Below, in pieces: positions 60,601 to 64,000 of a stretch of DNA of 64,000 bases. The position numbers were made by a program, and so were the translations under genes. This DNA comes from Parasponia andersonii (Eukaryota > Streptophyta > Magnoliopsida > Rosales > Cannabaceae): assembly GCA_002914805.1 (NCBI GenBank), contig JXTB01000782.1, positions 62,001-126,000 on the forward strand. The letters run 5' to 3'. The notes below the pieces were generated by a model. That model did no database searches and was not told where the DNA came from. It saw nothing but the letters and a program-made list of their open reading frames with translations. Numbering within the stretch: position 1 is the first letter of the stretch; each line of letters begins with the position of its first letter.

Positions 60601-63600
60601 CTTGTCCACCCTGCATGTCTTGTTCCCCCGATGACAGATTTAGTCTCAGGAGATTGGTCTTGTCATTCGTGCAATGAAAAAACGGAGGAATATCTTCAAG
60701 CAAGACATGCCTATATAACTGAACTTTTAAAGAGGTTCATTTTCAAAAGTTCCATCCTTTGTGGTGTAGGGTCTTTTGTGCTAATGCAGTCTTGTGAAAC
60801 AATAACTTTTAAAAGGATTAATAGAACGTTTGTAATCTTGATCCAGGTATGAAGCAGCTTGGGAGCGTAAGTCAAAAATATTGGAGATAATTCGTTCTAT
60901 GGATTTTCCAAACAATCCTTTAGATGATATTATTGATCAGGTAATAGCCAATAGCTTGCCCCCCTCCCTCCCATCTCTCACTTTAGTTTTTCATACTAAT
61001 CATATTGGCATTTCCATCTTGTGAACAAATTTATTTAAATTCTAGCTTGTTCTTTTTTCTGACTGATAGTTGGCCACAATCTTATGTATTACATACAGCT
61101 TGAAGAAATTGTGCTTATAATTTTTCTTGGATTAGTTTTGTCGGAAAAGTTTTATGGTTTCTGGTATCTGTTGCAATATTGCACCTATATGGTAGTGTAA
61201 TTAGGTACCGAATAGTGTGAAATCCATAGTATAGTATGCTTGTCCATACTGTCTCTTTATAATTCATAGTGTGTGTTTGTTATGTTGCTACCCTGCATGG
61301 TTAGCCCTTCTTCAGGTTTGTCCTGTATTCTAATCCATGTTCATCACCAATTAGTGATGGTAACTCATGCTGCCTAAGGTCACCATTTAGTGTTGCTAAC
61401 TCTTGTGCTGCTTTTCTACAACTTGAAATTGTCAACTGCATTGTTTACCCAGATTCGATATATTAGTATAATTCCATCTTAATTAGTATAAACATGTGAG
61501 AAACTACTATGAATGGCTCCTGTTACAAAATCTTTCTTCTGGAATGCTTCGACATCATCCTCTTTTTATGTTCTTTTGTTTTGTTTTGTTTTTATCCCTT
61601 CTTTTTTCTTTTTTGGTATTTTTTGTTTTTATTATTATTTAATTCACTTATTTCTTTGGAAGCCTAAAATTGCTCTTGATTTCAAGATTATGAAAGATTT
61701 GTTTTGCTCTTTTACTGCTAGTAGTTCGTGTTCTTGGATACTATAGCTGTAATTTAAAAGAGAATATGAATATGTATTACATAGGAAAGCAGATTTATTC
61801 TGAAAAAAAAAACATACATCACTGGACAATAGCTAGGATCTTTTCTAGGATGTGGTTCTTGGAATCTTAAGTGATCAGGATTACATGGATTGTTGATGTT
61901 TTGCAATTACACGTTGATAGATGATACTGCTAACTAGAGGTTATACACGTATCTAAACTTTCCAAGTTCAGTCTCCATCTAATAAATCTACTCAAGACGA
62001 GGTATGCACTTGCACATTGTACTGTAGACTGACGTTTCTTGTTTGTTCTGCTCAGACAATCAATTACAATATTTATATATTTATCTATTGCTTACTATCC
62101 TTTTTTGACCACATATGTAATTTTTTTCTTGGCAGCTTGGAGGCCCTGATAAAGTTGCAGAAATGACAGGTAGGCGTGGCATGCTTGTGAGGGCCTCTAA
62201 TGGAAAAGGTGTAACTTATCAGGCACGAAATACGTGAGTTATAGGATAAGCTTCCTCTGTTCCATATTTCAACTCTTTTCAAGACGTTTAAGTCACTAAT
62301 CGCTTTGTTACTTTAGGAAGGATGTTTCCATGGAAATGGTCAACATGCATGAGAAGCAGCTTTTCATGGATGGTAAGAAGTTGGTTGCTGTAATTTCTGA
62401 GGCTGGGTCAGCTGGTGTTTCTTTGCAAGCAGATAGAAGAGCAGTGAATCAGGTATTTTAAATGTTATGGAACGGAACTTCTATGCTAATAAGTCATTTA
62501 GGGGCTGTAATGTAAAGTTGGTGTTCAGATATGTATTCCTTCACCATTTTCTAATTGTCTACATTTATTACTTGCATAACAGAAAAGAAGGGTCCATTTG
62601 ACATTAGAACTTCCATGGAGTGCAGACCGTGCAATTCAGCAGTTCGGAAGAACTCATCGATCTAATCAAGCTTCTGCACCTGAATACAGGTGGGTAGACT
62701 GTATTATATAAACATAAATGTAATAAAGCTCTCTCGATTTGTTTCTCAGATAAGAAACGAGAATTCATTGATGAAAGATATAAGATACAAAAGACATAAA
62801 GGACAATATATAGCACAACAAAGTACAGGAGAACATAAAAACAACATAGACAAGAATTAAACGAAACAATGAGTCTTAGCAACTAGTTTGGATGTAGGTC
62901 GAAAGGTTTGATAATAGACCCTGAATTATTTTGTGATCTTTGGGTTTGTAGTTGGAGAATGTTTCCAATTTAATATTGGATCATGATTTTTTTATTTTCC
63001 TGTTTCCAATTTAATATTGGATCATGAGGATTTTTTTATTTTCCTGATAAGAAATATCACTTGTATTGATAAGGAAAGAAATGGAAAGTACAGTATAATA
63101 GGCTATGATCAAGGTATCCATAGCCAAAAGAAAAGAAAGCAAAAACTAAACAGACTGATCTAAAAATATCCTTATGTAAGTCTGACATGAACACGATCCA
63201 GAAACATCATAAATGATTTACTAGTTGTGTAATTTTCAGAAGGCTGTTTAAGTTGACTCTGTGCTTCTTGAAATGATGTAACTTTATTTTGCATATGGGA
63301 AAAGCTATTTCTGATTAGGGCGTTCATCCATTATTACATGTTATTATTTGCTTTCACTATAGTTTAGAGAAAGTAGTGTAGGTTAATGCGTACAATAGCG
63401 GATATTTAAGTAGTTTGTTCTCCTTTGAAGTTGGTGAATCAGTTCCTTTCAACTTAATTTTCCCTTAATTACTTAATTACTTTACAGGCTACTTTTTACT
63501 AACCTTGGAGGAGAACGTCGGTTTGCATCCATTGTTGCCAAGAGATTGGAGTCTCTTGGAGCCTTAACACAGGGAGACCGCAGATTAGTTTATTTGTTTT

Positions 63601-64000
63601 TGGCTTCATTGAGCGATAAGAATGACTTGTAAATTGTCTTAGTAAGTGAAATCTCTAATTTGTTCTTTTAAATTGTCTTAGTAAGTGAAATCTCTAATTT
63701 GTTCTTTCTCACTGGGTGGTTGTATGGATTGCAGGGCCGGCCCATCTTTGAGTGCATACAATTATGATAGTGCTTATGGAAAAAAGGCCCTTATGATGAT
63801 GTACAAAGGAATCATGGGACAGGTTTATATAAAAACTTCTGGCAGATGAGTTTTATACACGAAGTTAGTACACTATTCAGCTAATTTTGTGAAGAGTAAC
63901 TAAATTTCGGCTTTCAGGATTCTTTGCCAGTTGTGCCTCCTGGATTTTCACCTGCTAAAGAATACTCGATTGACGATTTTGTTGCCAGGGCTCAAGCTGC
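57602..64000 (+). pseudogene. FGT1: FORGETTER1 / strawberry-notch homologue, 5'-truncated copy (runs off window)
   Basis: FGT1 is a strawberry-notch-type helicase-like protein that sustains heat-stress memory genes by modulating nucleosomes. Exons: 57602-57662, 57739-57820, 58929-59054, 59511-59654, 59765-59864, 59943-60074, 60420-60490, 60562-60734, 60847-60940, 62136-62233, 62317-62452, 62583-62689, 63488-63583, 63735-63822, 63918 to the edge. They encode the middle of the protein: GGVGALELVAMDMKARGMYV, an acidic stretch, a C4HC3 PHD finger (CEIC ... CSCC ... HPAC ... CHSC; spans exons 7-8) and the helicase C-terminal part ([20 protein letters not shown]). The N-terminal half with the Walker motifs is absent, although exon 1 begins at an intact acceptor. 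The donor after 63583 reads AT instead of GT. Read-through meets a stop at 63630-63632. Other exons are open and in frame, so the damage is recent or the locus is rearranged or misassembled. Confidence 0.8.
63631..63708 (+). repeat. 39-bp tandem duplication in FGT1-like intron 13
   Basis: Two adjacent copies of AAATTGTCTTAGTAAGTGAA-type sequence ending TTTGTTCTTT, essentially identical. This is a recent local duplication next to the damaged donor. Confidence 0.9.

Noticed and set aside
63584-63734. U12-type AT-AC intron in the FGT1 copy
   Set aside because: The donor lacks the ATATCC consensus and the intron ends in AG, so a mutated U2 donor explains it better.
1-64000. CRISPR array, operon, prophage or bacterial defence system
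   Set aside because: All real genes are spliced plant nuclear genes, and the tandem repeats seen lack spacer structure.

Overview
This window is nuclear DNA from a flowering plant, most likely a eudicot. The evidence is AT-rich spliced genes with canonical plant splice sites, a chloroplast-targeted protein, a plant-specific armadillo-repeat kinesin, and plant-type Ty1/copia, Ty3/gypsy, TRIM, LINE and MITE sequences. I cannot name the species. The assembly has three visible flaws: a run of 955 Ns (4236-5190) and two single Ns (2065 and 35498), both at repeat junctions.

Layout. 1-11.2 kb is gene-free and repeat-rich. It holds a minus-strand Ty3/gypsy element (1795-5281) with a 5-bp target duplication, and probable PIF/Harbinger-type non-autonomous elements, one carrying a 9-copy minisatellite. 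11.2-27.1 kb (+) is a complete gene for exocyst subunit SEC8 (26 coding exons, about 1070 aa). Five of its introns use GC donors, and one intron hosts a TRIM element. 27.1-36.2 kb is intergenic, with a long foldback repeat, a LINE 3' fragment, and a decayed 5'-truncated Ty1/copia element ending in its 3' LTR. 36.6-46.5 kb (-) is a complete armadillo-repeat kinesin gene (ARK1/KIN-UC-like, 21 exons, about 1054 aa). 46.5-51.0 kb is intergenic with small repeats. 51.1-55.5 kb (-) is a complete chloroplast pseudouridine synthase gene of the SVR1 type (10 exons, about 404 aa). 57.6 kb to the window end (+) is the middle part of a FORGETTER1/strawberry-notch gene. Its 5' half is absent and one splice donor is damaged, so it looks like a truncated duplicate.

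The genes share no operon-like logic. SEC8 acts in exocytosis, the kinesin in microtubule-dependent growth, SVR1 in plastid rRNA modification, and FGT1 in chromatin memory of heat. I see no new multi-gene system. The most unusual signals are the cluster of GC-AG introns in SEC8, the broken FGT1 copy, the foldback locus, and a small MITE family found in introns of two of the genes. Exon limits were set by hand from splice signals, reading frame and remembered family similarity. Every coding exon chain listed keeps frame, except at the damaged FGT1 donor.
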